Source of the DNA: Desulfitobacterium_A sp034927245
GTDB taxonomy: Bacteria; Bacillota; Desulfitobacteriia; Desulfitobacteriales; Desulfitobacteriaceae
DNA length: 64,000 bases
Assembly (NCBI RefSeq): GCF_034927245.1
Contig: NZ_JAYFQK010000024.1
Span: 1-64,000, forward strand
Direction of reading: 5' to 3'
Shown here: piece by piece, positions 42,953-52,100 of the stretch
Position numbering within the stretch: position 1 is the first letter of the stretch
How the letters are laid out: the number at the start of each line of letters is the position of its first letter
Position numbers and translations under genes: made by a program
The notes under the pieces: model-generated
What the model was told of the DNA's origin: nothing
Seen by the model: the letters and a program-made list of their open reading frames with translations, nothing else
The model's database searches: none

Positions 42953-43885
42953 TTACATAAGGAAGCTGATAAATAAGCCAATGGCCATGAGTAACCCAAA
43001 GAACGTATTCGTTTGAGCTGTTGCTTTCATAGCCGGCATCATTGTTATGGGTTCGGTTTTTCCTATAAACCCTTTGGTCGCGGCAACAGCTTTAGGTATG
43101 CTTAGGAGAGCTAAGAGTACCCAGGGAGTTGCCGTATTAGTAATAACGAGTCCAACTAACCAAAGATAAACAACAGCAAACATAATCCCCATGAAACGGA
43201 TCGCCCTTTTCGGTCCGAGAACAATAGGAAGCGTTTTGCGCCCATTGGCTTTATCTCCATCATGGTCACGAAGATTGTTGCTTAGATTGATTAAACTGAC
43301 TAAAATCCAGCTCGGTACACCAACAAGCATAACTGTATTTGAAACATACCCTGTTTGAATAAAAAAGGAAATAAGGATAACTAAATAGCCCAAAAACAGA
43401 CCGGATAAAAGCTCCCCAAAGGGAGTTCTGGAAATCGGCAACGGACCACCGGTATAGAGGTAACCCACCAGCATACATCCCGCTCCCAGTAAAGCAAGCC
43501 ACCAGGAAGATGATGCACAAATATAGACTCCCAGAATTACTGAGATTCCATACAAACTAAGGGCAAGCTTCATAATTAATTGCGGAGTCATTCCGAAGCG
43601 GACAATTCCTCCGCCTATACCCACAGATTCCTCGGTATCTAGTCCGCGTTTAAAATCGTAGTATTCGTTAAAGAGGTTCGTTGCGATTTGAATAAGGATA
43701 CTAGCCACCATCATCGCTGCAAAAATCAATCCATCAAACTTTCCGTCAAGAAGAGCTAAAACCGTTCCCAGAAGAACAGGAACAATAGAGGCAGTTAAGG
43801 TATGCGGCCGTATTAATTCCCACCAAACTTTCCAATTCCGCGTTTGGGAGAGTGACTGAGACTGATTTTTGTATTGTACTTGCAT
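42953..43885 (-). CDS. menA: 1,4-dihydroxy-2-naphthoate polyprenyltransferase
   Basis: 310 residues from ATG 43885 (MQVQYKNQ), with GAGGAG 6 bases upstream; a longer reading has no site. A membrane enzyme of the UbiA family that attaches the isoprenoid tail in menaquinone synthesis. It has about eight helices with the two Asp-rich sites NLFNEYYDFKRGLD and NNLRDHDGDKANGRKT. Presence of menA implies a quinone-based respiratory chain, which fits a sulfate- or organohalide-respiring anaerobe. Confidence 0.9.
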   Translation of the reverse strand: MQVQYKNQSQSLSQTRNWKVWWELIRPHTLTASIVPVLLGTVLALLDGKFDGLIFAAMMVASILIQIATNLFNEYYDFKRGLDTEESVGIGGGIVRFGMTPQLIMKLALSLYGISVILGVYICASSSWWLALLGAGCMLVGYLYTGGPLPISRTPFGELLSGLFLGYLVILISFFIQTGYVSNTVMLVGVPSWILVSLINLSNNLRDHDGDKANGRKTLPIVLGPKRAIRFMGIMFAVVYLWLVGLVITNTATPWVLLALLSIPKAVAATKGFIGKTEPITMMPAMKATAQTNTFFGLLMAIGLFISFLM

Positions 43886-44042
43886 TTTTTCTCCTCTAAT
43901 CTTTAAAAATAGACTTAGTTTTGTAACAATATTATATTTTCTTATCAGTAGTATGTCTGCTCTATTTAATATTTTACCCAAGAGAAGCGATATTGTATAG
44001 TAGGATTAATTTCCCTACCTTTTGCATTTTTTAGTATTAAAG

Positions 44043-44079
44043 AAGAGCCCTTTCAGGCCCTTTTAAAATTCATATATGG
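44043..44079. repeat. 37-bp direct repeat, distal copy (att-like)
   Basis: Matches 46230-46266 at 35 of 37 positions, same orientation. The other copy covers the tRNA-Leu CCA end and the tRNA's terminator. Here the repeat supplies the last codons of yolD (SIYEF-stop) and its terminator. This is the arrangement left when DNA inserts at a tRNA 3' end. Confidence 0.85.
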
Positions 44080-44488
44080 AGAATATCTGCCCATCTATGC
44101 TGATTATCTCATCAATGGGGATCACTGTGCCATTAGCCATAGCGACAACCCGCTCATATCTGTCTATCTTTTTTACCGTACCGATAGCAGTAACATAGGC
44201 GCCGCCGTTCTTCTTCGCATCCGGCTGAAAGTAGGTGATTGTGATTTCGGGATGCTCTTTAATCCGATCTGCTATGATTTGCAGCCTATCGTTCAATGCG
44301 TCCTTTATATATTCGTCCAATTCTACTCTCTTGTCAGCCAATCTTGCGGTTTCTTTGATGGCGGCATCAAAGCCGGTCAATGCGGCGAAGGGGGAAAACT
44401 GAGCCGCCCGGTCAATAACCGTCATATGAGGGTGTGTCGTGGAAACAGGGTGCGGTAGATTAATGATGTCATCATATGTCCTCGTCAT
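44063..44488 (-). CDS. YolD-like protein
   Basis: A 141-residue protein of the YolD-like family, small partners of Y-family polymerases in Firmicute phages and mobile elements. Typical parts are MTVIDRAAQFSPFAALTGFDAA (about 23-44) and the C-terminal half GTVKKIDRYERVVAMANGTVIPIDEI, which looks like an SH3-type barrel. It overlaps the polymerase gene by 4 bases. Its final residues come from a repeat that is also found at the tRNA-Leu end. Confidence 0.88.
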   Translation of the reverse strand: MTRTYDDIINLPHPVSTTHPHMTVIDRAAQFSPFAALTGFDAAIKETARLADKRVELDEYIKDALNDRLQIIADRIKEHPEITITYFQPDAKKNGGAYVTAIGTVKKIDRYERVVAMANGTVIPIDEIISIDGQIFSIYEF

Positions 44489-46008
44489 TCCTTGTGCCCT
44501 CCAATCCGCTTGTTCCGGGCTACTGTGGTAGCGCCTTCCTCCAGATTCATACCCTTTAGAATGGCGTTCTTGCCGTGTTTCTTTTTTATCTCCAGCATTG
44601 CTTTCTGCACCTTTTTTTCCCGTGCAAGCTCGGCTTCTTCATCCTCTTTTTTCGCCTGCGCAGCCGCGTAATCCGTAAAGAGATCAAGCTGTTCATAGGT
44701 GTCCGTCTTTTGAACAGTTGCCTCATCAACAGCATGATTTGCCGTGATGTTGACTCTTCTGATTAGGAGATTTTTGTCAACGATGCGTTCAAATAACTCT
44801 GTGACGGCATCCATGATTAGTTTTGTAGAGGAGGTCTGTCTGCCAAGATTTACTGAACCATGCGCGGATTTCGGAACGGCGCGTCCATAGTGGTCAGTGG
44901 TGATCGCCCCGTGATATGATTTCTTTATCTCAGGGTTTGTTAGATTATCGATATCATATCCGACTGTCAAAACAAGCTGGTCGGTCACAAGCCTTTTATC
45001 TACCAGATCAAGTACCAGCAAATCAGTCATTTCCCGCACGATCAGCTTCGCTTTGTCAAAAGTATAGGCACAGTGCAGCACCTGCCCTGATCCAATACTG
45101 TTTGTGCTTGGCTTATACGCTTTAATATCCGCAATTGTGCATGGCTCCCACCCCCACGCATGGTCGATCAACAACTCAGCGTTGATGCCGAACAGTTTAT
45201 ACAGTAAATCCTCGTTGTAGTAATCGGAAGGTTTACCGAGGGAGCATCTTGCAATATCTCCCATCGTAAAGAGGCCTTGTTCCTCCAGTTTCTTGACATA
45301 TCCTTTTCCAACGCGCCAAAAGTCTGTTAAAGGCCGATGTGACCACAGCAAGCGACGGTAGCTCATTTCATCCAGCTCGGCGATCCGCATACCATTGTTA
45401 TCAGCAGGTATGTGCTTTGCCTGAATATCCATAGCGATCTTGCTAAGGTATAGGTTTGTGCCAATTCCTGCCGTTGCTGTAATGCCGGTTGTTTTGAGTA
45501 CATCCAGAATCATTTTCGTGGTAAGCTCACGGGCTGAAAGACTGTAGGTGTTCAGATAATCGGTGGCGTCAAGGAATACCTCGTCGATGGAGTAGACATG
45601 AATATCTTCGGGCGCGATGTACTTCAAATAGATTTTGTAAATCCGCGTGCTGTACTCTATATAATACGCCATCCTCGGTGGAGCAGCAATGTAGTCCAAC
45701 GAAAGACCCGGTGAGGATTTTAATTCAGTATCGTTGCAAGAAACGCCGGAAAAGGCTCGTCCCGGTGCTTTGCGCAGCCGTGCCGCGTTTACTTCCTTGA
45801 CCTTCTGTACGACTTCAAACAGCCTTGCCCTACCGGGAATGCCGTATGCTTTAAGGGAGGGAGAAACGGCGAGACAGATCGTTTTTTCGGTGCGGCTTGC
45901 ATCGGCGACAACAAGGTTGGTGGTCAGCGGATCAAGCCCCCGTTCAATACACTCGACCGAAGCATAGAAGGACTTTAAATCGATTGCGATATAGGTTCTG
46001 TTCTTCAT
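44485..46008 (-). CDS. Y-family DNA polymerase (UvrX/ImpB type)
   Basis: A 507-residue translesion polymerase. The palm motifs AIDLKSFYASVECIERGLDP (about 9-28, first Asp) and YSIDEVFLDATDYL (SIDE, about 138-151) hold the metal ligands. HhH DNA-binding follows (RVGKGYVKKLEEQGL) and the little-finger domain (SAHGSVNLGRQTSS). The C-terminus (about 445-507) is Lys/Glu-rich and helical. Such polymerases bypass lesions with low fidelity and are often carried on phages. It pairs with yolD and lies within a module bounded by tRNA-end repeats. No LexA box (CGAAC-N4-GTTCG) is visible upstream. Confidence 0.92.
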   Translation of the reverse strand: MKNRTYIAIDLKSFYASVECIERGLDPLTTNLVVADASRTEKTICLAVSPSLKAYGIPGRARLFEVVQKVKEVNAARLRKAPGRAFSGVSCNDTELKSSPGLSLDYIAAPPRMAYYIEYSTRIYKIYLKYIAPEDIHVYSIDEVFLDATDYLNTYSLSARELTTKMILDVLKTTGITATAGIGTNLYLSKIAMDIQAKHIPADNNGMRIAELDEMSYRRLLWSHRPLTDFWRVGKGYVKKLEEQGLFTMGDIARCSLGKPSDYYNEDLLYKLFGINAELLIDHAWGWEPCTIADIKAYKPSTNSIGSGQVLHCAYTFDKAKLIVREMTDLLVLDLVDKRLVTDQLVLTVGYDIDNLTNPEIKKSYHGAITTDHYGRAVPKSAHGSVNLGRQTSSTKLIMDAVTELFERIVDKNLLIRRVNITANHAVDEATVQKTDTYEQLDLFTDYAAAQAKKEDEEAELAREKKVQKAMLEIKKKHGKNAILKGMNLEEGATTVARNKRIGGHKE

Positions 46009-46163
46009 TTTATTCTCCGGTCACCTCCTTCGAAAATTATCTGCCAGGCAAATTCGGAGCTTACTGCGTTCGTTTCGATATTTCTGTGCGAAGTGATAGT
46101 CTTTAAATCCAGAATACCACAGTTTCAGACTAAAATAAAAAATTTACTCACTTTTAAAATGTA

Positions 46164-46207
46164 AAAAAGCTTGAACGCCTTGTAAACGCAAGACTTTCAA
46201 GCTTTTT
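46164..46207 (-). terminator. Hairpin terminator between tRNA-Leu and polY
   Basis: AAAAAGCTTGAA (46164-46175) pairs with TTCAAGCTTTTT (46196-46207); on the minus strand six T follow. It follows the tRNA's own terminator, so read-through into polY should be very low. The polY promoter would have to lie in 46009-46163. Confidence 0.75.
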
Positions 46208-46229
46208 CTATTCTGCAACTGTTAAAAAC

Positions 46230-46266
46230 AAGAGCCCTCTCAGGCTCTTTTAAAATTCATATATGG
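46230..46266. repeat. 37-bp direct repeat at the tRNA-Leu 3' end (att-like)
   Basis: It contains the tRNA CCA end (TGG at 46264-46266 on the plus strand), a short spacer and the tRNA terminator hairpin (AAGAGCC with GGCTCTT). It matches 44043-44079 with two differences. Confidence 0.85.
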
Positions 46267-46350
46267 TGCGAGTGATCGGACTTGAACCGATACGGGCTTT
46301 CACCCAATGGTTTTTGAGACCATCGCGTCTGCCGATTCCGCCACACTCGC
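46264..46350 (-). tRNA. tRNA-Leu (anticodon CAA)
   Basis: An 87-base cloverleaf with encoded CCA. Acceptor GCGAGTG pairs with CACTCGC; D arm GCGG..; anticodon stem ATGGT/ACCAT with loop CTCAAAA gives anticodon CAA, reading UUG. A long variable arm (GGG..CCC) marks it as class II. T arm is ATCGG-TTCAAGT-CCGAT. It is followed by its own terminator in the 37-bp repeat. Confidence 0.95.
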
Positions 46351-46412
46351 AAAGGTTACAACGCATAGTAATCAGGTGACGAAAGTTATATTATCATTTC
46401 TCAAGAAATTAG

Positions 46413-47414
46413 TCAAGCCTTTTCTGGGCTACCGGATTGCTCAGACAATTCCTGACCGGCTCGCTCCTCGAAGCGTCCGATTGCTCTCAGCTTTTCATAA
46501 CGTTGCTGCTTTAATGCTTCAGGAGATTGTTTCCTGAGTTTCATGAGATGTTTGGCAATTCCTTTGGCAATCCCATCGGCCGTTTTGTTAACATCCTTAT
46601 GGGCTCCCCCTAAAGGCTCCTGCAAAATCCCATCGGCTACACCTAAAGCGAAAAGGTCATCGGCAGTAAATTTTAAAGAAGCCGCAGCCTCTTTCGCTTT
46701 GCCGGTATCCTTCCATAGAATCGAAGCACAACTCTCCGGAGCAATCACCGAATAAAAAGAATTCTCCAGCATTAAAACGATATTGCCGACACCAAGAGCC
46801 AGCGCACCGCCGCTGCCCCCTTCCCCGATAACCGTGCTGATAATCGGAACACGATACCCTGCCATTGCCTGTAAGCATCGGGCAATCGCTTCACCCTGAC
46901 CTCGCTCTTCAGCTGCGAGATCACAAGCCGCTCCGGGAGTATCAATAAAGGTTAAAATCGGGCGATTGAATTTATCCGCTTGATCCATTAACCGCAAGGC
47001 CTTACGATAGCCTTCCGGATGGGGCATACCAAAATTGCGCCGGATGTTTTCCTTTGTATCTTTTCCTTTGACATGAGCCACTACTGTCACAGGAATTCCT
47101 TGAAAGCTTGCAATACCGCCGACAATTGCATGATCATCCGCAAACAGGCGATCTCCTTTTAACTCAATAAAGTCGTCAAAGAGCAACGGAGCATAGTCAT
47201 AAATATTAGGACGTTCCGAATAACGCGCGATCTGCACTTTTTGCCAAGGTTCAAGATTTCCGTAAATCTCTTTTTTCTTACGAATAAGTTTATGCTGCAA
47301 TTTCGAAATTTCCTGAGTTAAATCTACTTCTTTTTCTTTCGAAAATCCTTGAAGCTCCGCTATTTTCTGTTCGATTTCAACGATTGGCTTTTCAAATTCA
47401 AAGTGATGTGTCAT
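46413..47414 (-). CDS. accA: Acetyl-CoA carboxylase carboxyltransferase subunit alpha
   Basis: A 333-residue crotonase-fold subunit that, with AccD, moves the carboxyl group from biotin to acetyl-CoA for fatty acid synthesis. It shows RNFGMPHPEGYRKALRLM, FIDTPGAACDL and VIGEGGSGGALALG (oxyanion hole glycines), then SVIAPESCASILWKD. ATG start; it overlaps the end of accD by 17 bases, so the two are coupled. The order accD-accA downstream of coaD and dnaE is seen in related Clostridia. Confidence 0.95.
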   Translation of the reverse strand: MTHHFEFEKPIVEIEQKIAELQGFSKEKEVDLTQEISKLQHKLIRKKKEIYGNLEPWQKVQIARYSERPNIYDYAPLLFDDFIELKGDRLFADDHAIVGGIASFQGIPVTVVAHVKGKDTKENIRRNFGMPHPEGYRKALRLMDQADKFNRPILTFIDTPGAACDLAAEERGQGEAIARCLQAMAGYRVPIISTVIGEGGSGGALALGVGNIVLMLENSFYSVIAPESCASILWKDTGKAKEAAASLKFTADDLFALGVADGILQEPLGGAHKDVNKTADGIAKGIAKHLMKLRKQSPEALKQQRYEKLRAIGRFEERAGQELSEQSGSPEKA

Positions 47415-48303
47415 ATGATGCCCCTTCCTGATGATAGCGCAACAAACGAGCTAAAACATAACGCATCTGCGCTCGATCAACCACAAGGTCAATCATTCCA
47501 TGCTCTTGGTTAAATTCAGCAGTCTGCGCTCCAAGAGGAAGTTCCTGACGCATAGTTTGTTTAATGACGCGAGGACCGGTAAATCCAATCAGCGCCCCCG
47601 GTTCAGCGATAGAAATATCGCCTAAAGAAGCATAACTGGCCGTAACTCCTCCAAAGGTAGGGTCTGTCATTACAGAAATATATAGCAAGTGATTTTCGGA
47701 CAAATGCTCAAGCGCAGCACTTGTTTTTGCCATTTGATAGAGGGATAAAATGCCCTCCTGCATTCGTGCTCCACCCGACGTCGAAAAAATGATCACCGGT
47801 AAACGTAATTCAATAGCACGTTCAATCGCCCGCGTGATTTTTTCACCGGTTACCGACCCCATACTCCCCATCATGAAGTTTCCCTCATTGATTGCCAATA
47901 CAATCGGCAAACCCTCAATCGTCGCTCTTCCTGTAAGGACGGATTCGGTTTGATCTGAGTTTTCTTTAGCTTTCGCTAATTTTTCCTCATAGCCGGGAAA
48001 ATCCAAAGGATTTATGGTACAGAGTCCGGTATCCCATTCCTCAAAACTTCCGGGGTCAGCAATTAATGCTAATCGCTCACGTGATGTAACTCGGAAATGA
48101 TGGTTGCAGAGTGGGCATACCTTGAGATTCTCTTCAATATCCTTCTTAAAAAGAGCTTCTCCGCAGCCGGGGCATTTCACCCATAGACCGTCCGGAATTT
48201 CTCTGCGCTCCAAAGCCGCTGTTGTTTTCTGCTGTTGCCGCGGAGCAAGCCCGGTTGGTGTTAATGTTGCATATTTCGGTTTACGAAAGATATCTTTAAA
48301 CAT
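47398..48303 (-). CDS. accD: Acetyl-CoA carboxylase carboxyltransferase subunit beta
   Basis: 301 residues from ATG 48303 (MFKDIF); an in-frame TTG at 48309 lies directly after the upstream stop. The N-terminal zinc finger is complete: CPGCGEALFKKDIEENLKVCPLC (about 39-61). The crotonase core shows FSTSGGARMQEGILSL and GFTGPRVIKQT. It forms the A2B2 transferase with AccA, whose gene overlaps by 17 bases. Fatty acid synthesis. Confidence 0.95.
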   Translation of the reverse strand: MFKDIFRKPKYATLTPTGLAPRQQQKTTAALERREIPDGLWVKCPGCGEALFKKDIEENLKVCPLCNHHFRVTSRERLALIADPGSFEEWDTGLCTINPLDFPGYEEKLAKAKENSDQTESVLTGRATIEGLPIVLAINEGNFMMGSMGSVTGEKITRAIERAIELRLPVIIFSTSGGARMQEGILSLYQMAKTSAALEHLSENHLLYISVMTDPTFGGVTASYASLGDISIAEPGALIGFTGPRVIKQTMRQELPLGAQTAEFNQEHGMIDLVVDRAQMRYVLARLLRYHQEGASYDTSL

Positions 48304-48309
48304 ACCCAA

Positions 48310-48510
48310 CTAGCTCCCCATCAAGCTAGTAATAATTTCATGGGCTTCTTCTGCTTCCGATTCCGGAACGAGAATTTCAACAGAAGCATGCTCTCCCAAA
48401 TGGGCTGAACCAATGGGTCTGAGTTGAACCAGCATTCCTTCATCCGTCAAGTTTTTCTTATACTTTTCAGCAATAGCTTTATTTGGTGCAATGTAAATAA
48501 CGGTCCACAT
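48310..48510 (-). CDS. Small DUF2007-like protein
   Basis: A 66-residue protein, MWTVIYIAPNKAIAEKYKKN then a C-terminal VEILVPESEAEEAHEII. The beta-alpha-beta plan (substrate strand, helix, strand) resembles DUF2007/PII-like small sensors. Relatives in this lineage have sometimes been labelled glutamate decarboxylase, which the sequence does not support. AGGAGG lies about 10 bases upstream. It immediately precedes accD on the same strand (stop TAG touches the TTG/ATG region of accD), so co-transcription is likely. Confidence 0.82.
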   Translation of the reverse strand: MWTVIYIAPNKAIAEKYKKNLTDEGMLVQLRPIGSAHLGEHASVEILVPESEAEEAHEIITSLMGS

Positions 48511-48688
48511 AACACTGATTCCTCCTTGTTCAAAAAGAGAAACATACCCCGCTTGAACGGATATGTTCTAACCGTTACTAGTTTATAATTTGTGACCAGC
48601 TAACAAAATAAATAGTATAGCTGCCATGAGCTTTTTTGATTTATAATATCATGTCCCCAACAATTCTGCAACAGACGGGCGGACCGGA

Positions 48689-49171
48689 TCAACTTTGATG
48701 GTATTTTTCTAATAGTGCCTTCTCAACGTGTGGCGGCACAAACTCAGAAATTTTGCCTTCCAGGCTGGCCGCCCAACGGATTGCACTTGAACTTATATAT
48801 GAGTAGTCACTTTTGGTCATCAGAAAGATCGTTTCGATATCCGGCGCAAGTTTTTTATTCATCAATGCAAGCTGTAATTCGAATTCGAAATCACCCGAAA
48901 CTCTCAATCCTCGAATAACGGCGTTTACGCCATACTGCCTTGCAAATTCAACGGTGAGCCCCTTAAATCCTTTAACCGTTACCCCTTCGATATCTTTCGT
49001 AGCTTCTTCCAGCATGGCCACTCGTTCCTTAATAGAAAACAGTGTCTCTTTTTGACTATCTGAGGCAACCGCAACAATAATTTCATCGAAAAGCCCCGAT
49101 GCTCGCTTAATAATATCTAAGTGACCATTAGTTACGGGATCAAATGTTCCCGGATAAATTGCCGTTTTCAC
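48689..49171 (-). CDS. coaD: Phosphopantetheine adenylyltransferase
   Basis: About 160 residues; GTG 49171 gives the normal start MKTAIYPGTFDPVTNGHLDI with GAGG 7 bases upstream, while an ATG two codons earlier is also possible. It makes dephospho-CoA from phosphopantetheine and ATP. The HIGH-like motif TNGHLDI, the RGLRVSGDFEFELQ loop and YSYISSSAIR are all there. Hexameric cytoplasmic enzyme. Together with coaE at 30 kb, two CoA synthesis genes are in this window. Confidence 0.94.
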   Translation of the reverse strand: MKTAIYPGTFDPVTNGHLDIIKRASGLFDEIIVAVASDSQKETLFSIKERVAMLEEATKDIEGVTVKGFKGLTVEFARQYGVNAVIRGLRVSGDFEFELQLALMNKKLAPDIETIFLMTKSDYSYISSSAIRWAASLEGKISEFVPPHVEKALLEKYHQS

Positions 49172-49190
49172 ACACATACCTCACTTTAAC

Positions 49191-52100
49191 TCAATTAACC
49201 TTCCACGCGACATTCTCTTTACCTAAAATGTGATCAAGAGTCTGAATCAGTGCGTCAAAATCTTTAACCCAATAATCTTGTCGACTTTGAATGAGTTTTT
49301 TGGTTTCTTCATAATAAAAGTAAACTGGATAGGGACCCGCATATTTCTGTAATACGGGAAGAACTTGCTCTAAAAGGGGAGTTCCCTCCTGTGAAAATCT
49401 CAGATATAGTTTTCGATTTGAACGCTTGCTTCTATGCGTTGAAGTGAAATTGCTTGGGTAACCCTTGTTCTGTTCTATCCTATACTCCGGTAAGTGGTCC
49501 AAATCGTAAATTTTTTCAGCAAATAGCTTCTTTTCATCGTCACGGACATTGAACTTCCCCTCAATGATCAAGATTTGATCATTGTCTAATCCTGATATTT
49601 GCGCAAAAACACGCGGGAAAACGAGAACTTCGATCGTATCTGTTAAGTCTTCAAGAACAAAACTGGCCATCATCTCCCCTTTCTTCGTTATCGTTGTTCG
49701 GTATCCGGTAACTAATCCGCCCAGGATAACCCTCTGATCTTCCTCTGCTTCAAGACAAGTCATAATATCCATGGAAACAGCCGTTTTAAGCTTATCCAGA
49801 ACGCTTGAAAGAGGGTGTCCGGAAAGATAAAGTCCTAAATACTCTTTTTCCATATTGAGCAATTCTCGTTCCGGAAATTCGGCGACCTCCGGTAAAGTCA
49901 CACCTTCATCTGCTGACTCACTCAAGTCAAAGAACGAAATCTGTCCGCTTTCTCTATCTTTCTGCCGCTGTTGAGCCATTTCCAGAACCTGGTCTAACCC
50001 CAAAAGTCCTTGGGCCCTGCCGCAAAGTGTACTGAAAGCCCCGGCTTTTAATAAGCTTTCTAAAACACGTTTATTAAGAACCTTGCTATCCACTCGAATG
50101 CAGAAATCATAAAGCGAAGTAAAAGGACCGTCCTGACGGGCTTCAATAATCTTTTCTACGACATTTACTCCTACATTGCGAATAGCTCCCAGGCCAAATC
50201 GAATTCCGTCCCCTTCGATCGTAAAATCAACACCGCTTTTTTGTACATCCGGCGGCAGGACTTGAATTCCTAACGATTTTGCATCTTGGATATAGAAGGA
50301 AACTTTATCTGAAGAATTCATAACTGTACTGAGCAGTGCAGCTGTAAATTCCTGAGGATAATGAGCTTTTAGATACGCAGTTTGATACGAAATTACTGCA
50401 TAAGCTGTCGCATGTCCCTTATTAAAGCCATATTCCGCAAATTTAGCCATCAAATCGAATATATCTCCGGCTTCTTTTTCGGTAGTTCCTAAACGTATGG
50501 CTCCTGGGATTTCCCAATCTCCGTCTTCGTTTTGAGACCCATAGATAAAATTCTGCCGTTCCTCAACCATGATTTCTTTTTTCTTTTTTCCCATTGCCCG
50601 CCGCAGTAAATCGGCTCGGCCTAAAGAGTAACCTGCTAAATTTCGAGCAATCTGCATAACCTGCTCTTGATAGACAATAATTCCATAAGTTGAGCGCAAT
50701 ATCGGTTCGAGTTCCGGATGAAGATAGGTGATTTCACCCCCATGTTTACGACGGATAAATTCAGGGATTTGATCCATCGGACCGGGACGGTAAAGTGCTA
50801 ACACTGCGATAATATCTTCAAAGCACGTTGGTTTTAATTCTTTAAGTACAGCTCGCATTCCTCCGCTTTCCAACTGAAACACTCCGGTAGTATTACCTGA
50901 AGAAAGCAACGTATAAGTCATTGGGTCATCAAGCGCGAGATTGCGTAAATCTAAAGTAATTCCATGCGTTTCTTCAATCAATCTTACAGCAACTTGGATA
51001 ATCGTCAAATTTCGTAATCCCAGGAAATCCATTTTTAAAAGTCCAATTTCCTCTACCGTTTTCATCGGAAACTGGGTCATGAGAAAACTCCCGTCTGACG
51101 TCTTTTGAAGAGGGAGATAATTCATTAATGGTTCCTTTGCAATAACAACCCCTGCGGCATGTGTTGAAGCATGACGCGGCATTCCTTCTACGGCTTGTGC
51201 CAGCTCATAAAGGCGTTTTATTTCGGGATCTTCTTCAATCATCTTATTTAAATCGGGAGATACCGTTAATGCCTTTTCAAGCGTCATCCCGGGATCATTG
51301 GGAATCGCCTTTGCTACTTTATCTACTCGGATCAGGGGTAATGCTAAAACACGTCCGACATCTCGGATAGCGGCCTTCGCCCCCATCGTTCCGAAGGTAA
51401 TGATTTGGCAGACCTTATCCGCCCCATATTTTTCTGTCACGTATTGGATAACGCGCTCTCGTCCTTCGGGGTCAAAATCAATATCGATATCCGGCATACT
51501 GATCCGTTCCGGATTAAGAAAACGTTCAAAAAGGAGATCATGTTGTAACGGTTCGACCGTGGTAATCCCTAGGAGGTAAGCTATCATACTTGCAGCAGCA
51601 GACCCCCGCCCCGGTCCCACCGCCACGCCATGTGTCCGCGCATAATGACAAAAATCAGCAACAATCAGAAAATACCCTGAAAACCCCGTTTGGGAGATTA
51701 CCCCAAGTTCGTACTCCAAGCGTTCTTTTTGTTCTTCTGTCTGCTCGGGATAAAGTGTGGGAAAAGCCTCCATACATTGTTGACGTAAAAAGGTATCCAG
51801 TGTATACCCTTCCGGCACTTGAAAAACCGGCAAATAGTGCTCCCCAAACGTAAAGTCCACTTGGCAGCGTTCAGCAATCCGTGACGTATTTTCGAGTGCC
51901 TCCGGATATTCTCCAAAAAGCAGCTTCATTTCTTCCTCGGATTTTAAGTAAAACTCTTGACTGGAAAAGCTCATGCGCGAAGCATCTGTTAATGTTTTTC
52001 CCGTTTGAATGCATAGCAGCACATCCTGAACAAATGCATCATCCCGTTTAATATAGTGAACATCATTGGTCGCTATCAGGGGTATGCCAGTCTGCTCATG

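Noticed and set aside
46009..46163. LexA/DinR box upstream of the Y-family polymerase
   Set aside because: No CGAAC-N4-GTTCG-like palindrome was found; a GCGTTCGTTTCG stretch near 46066 does not fit.
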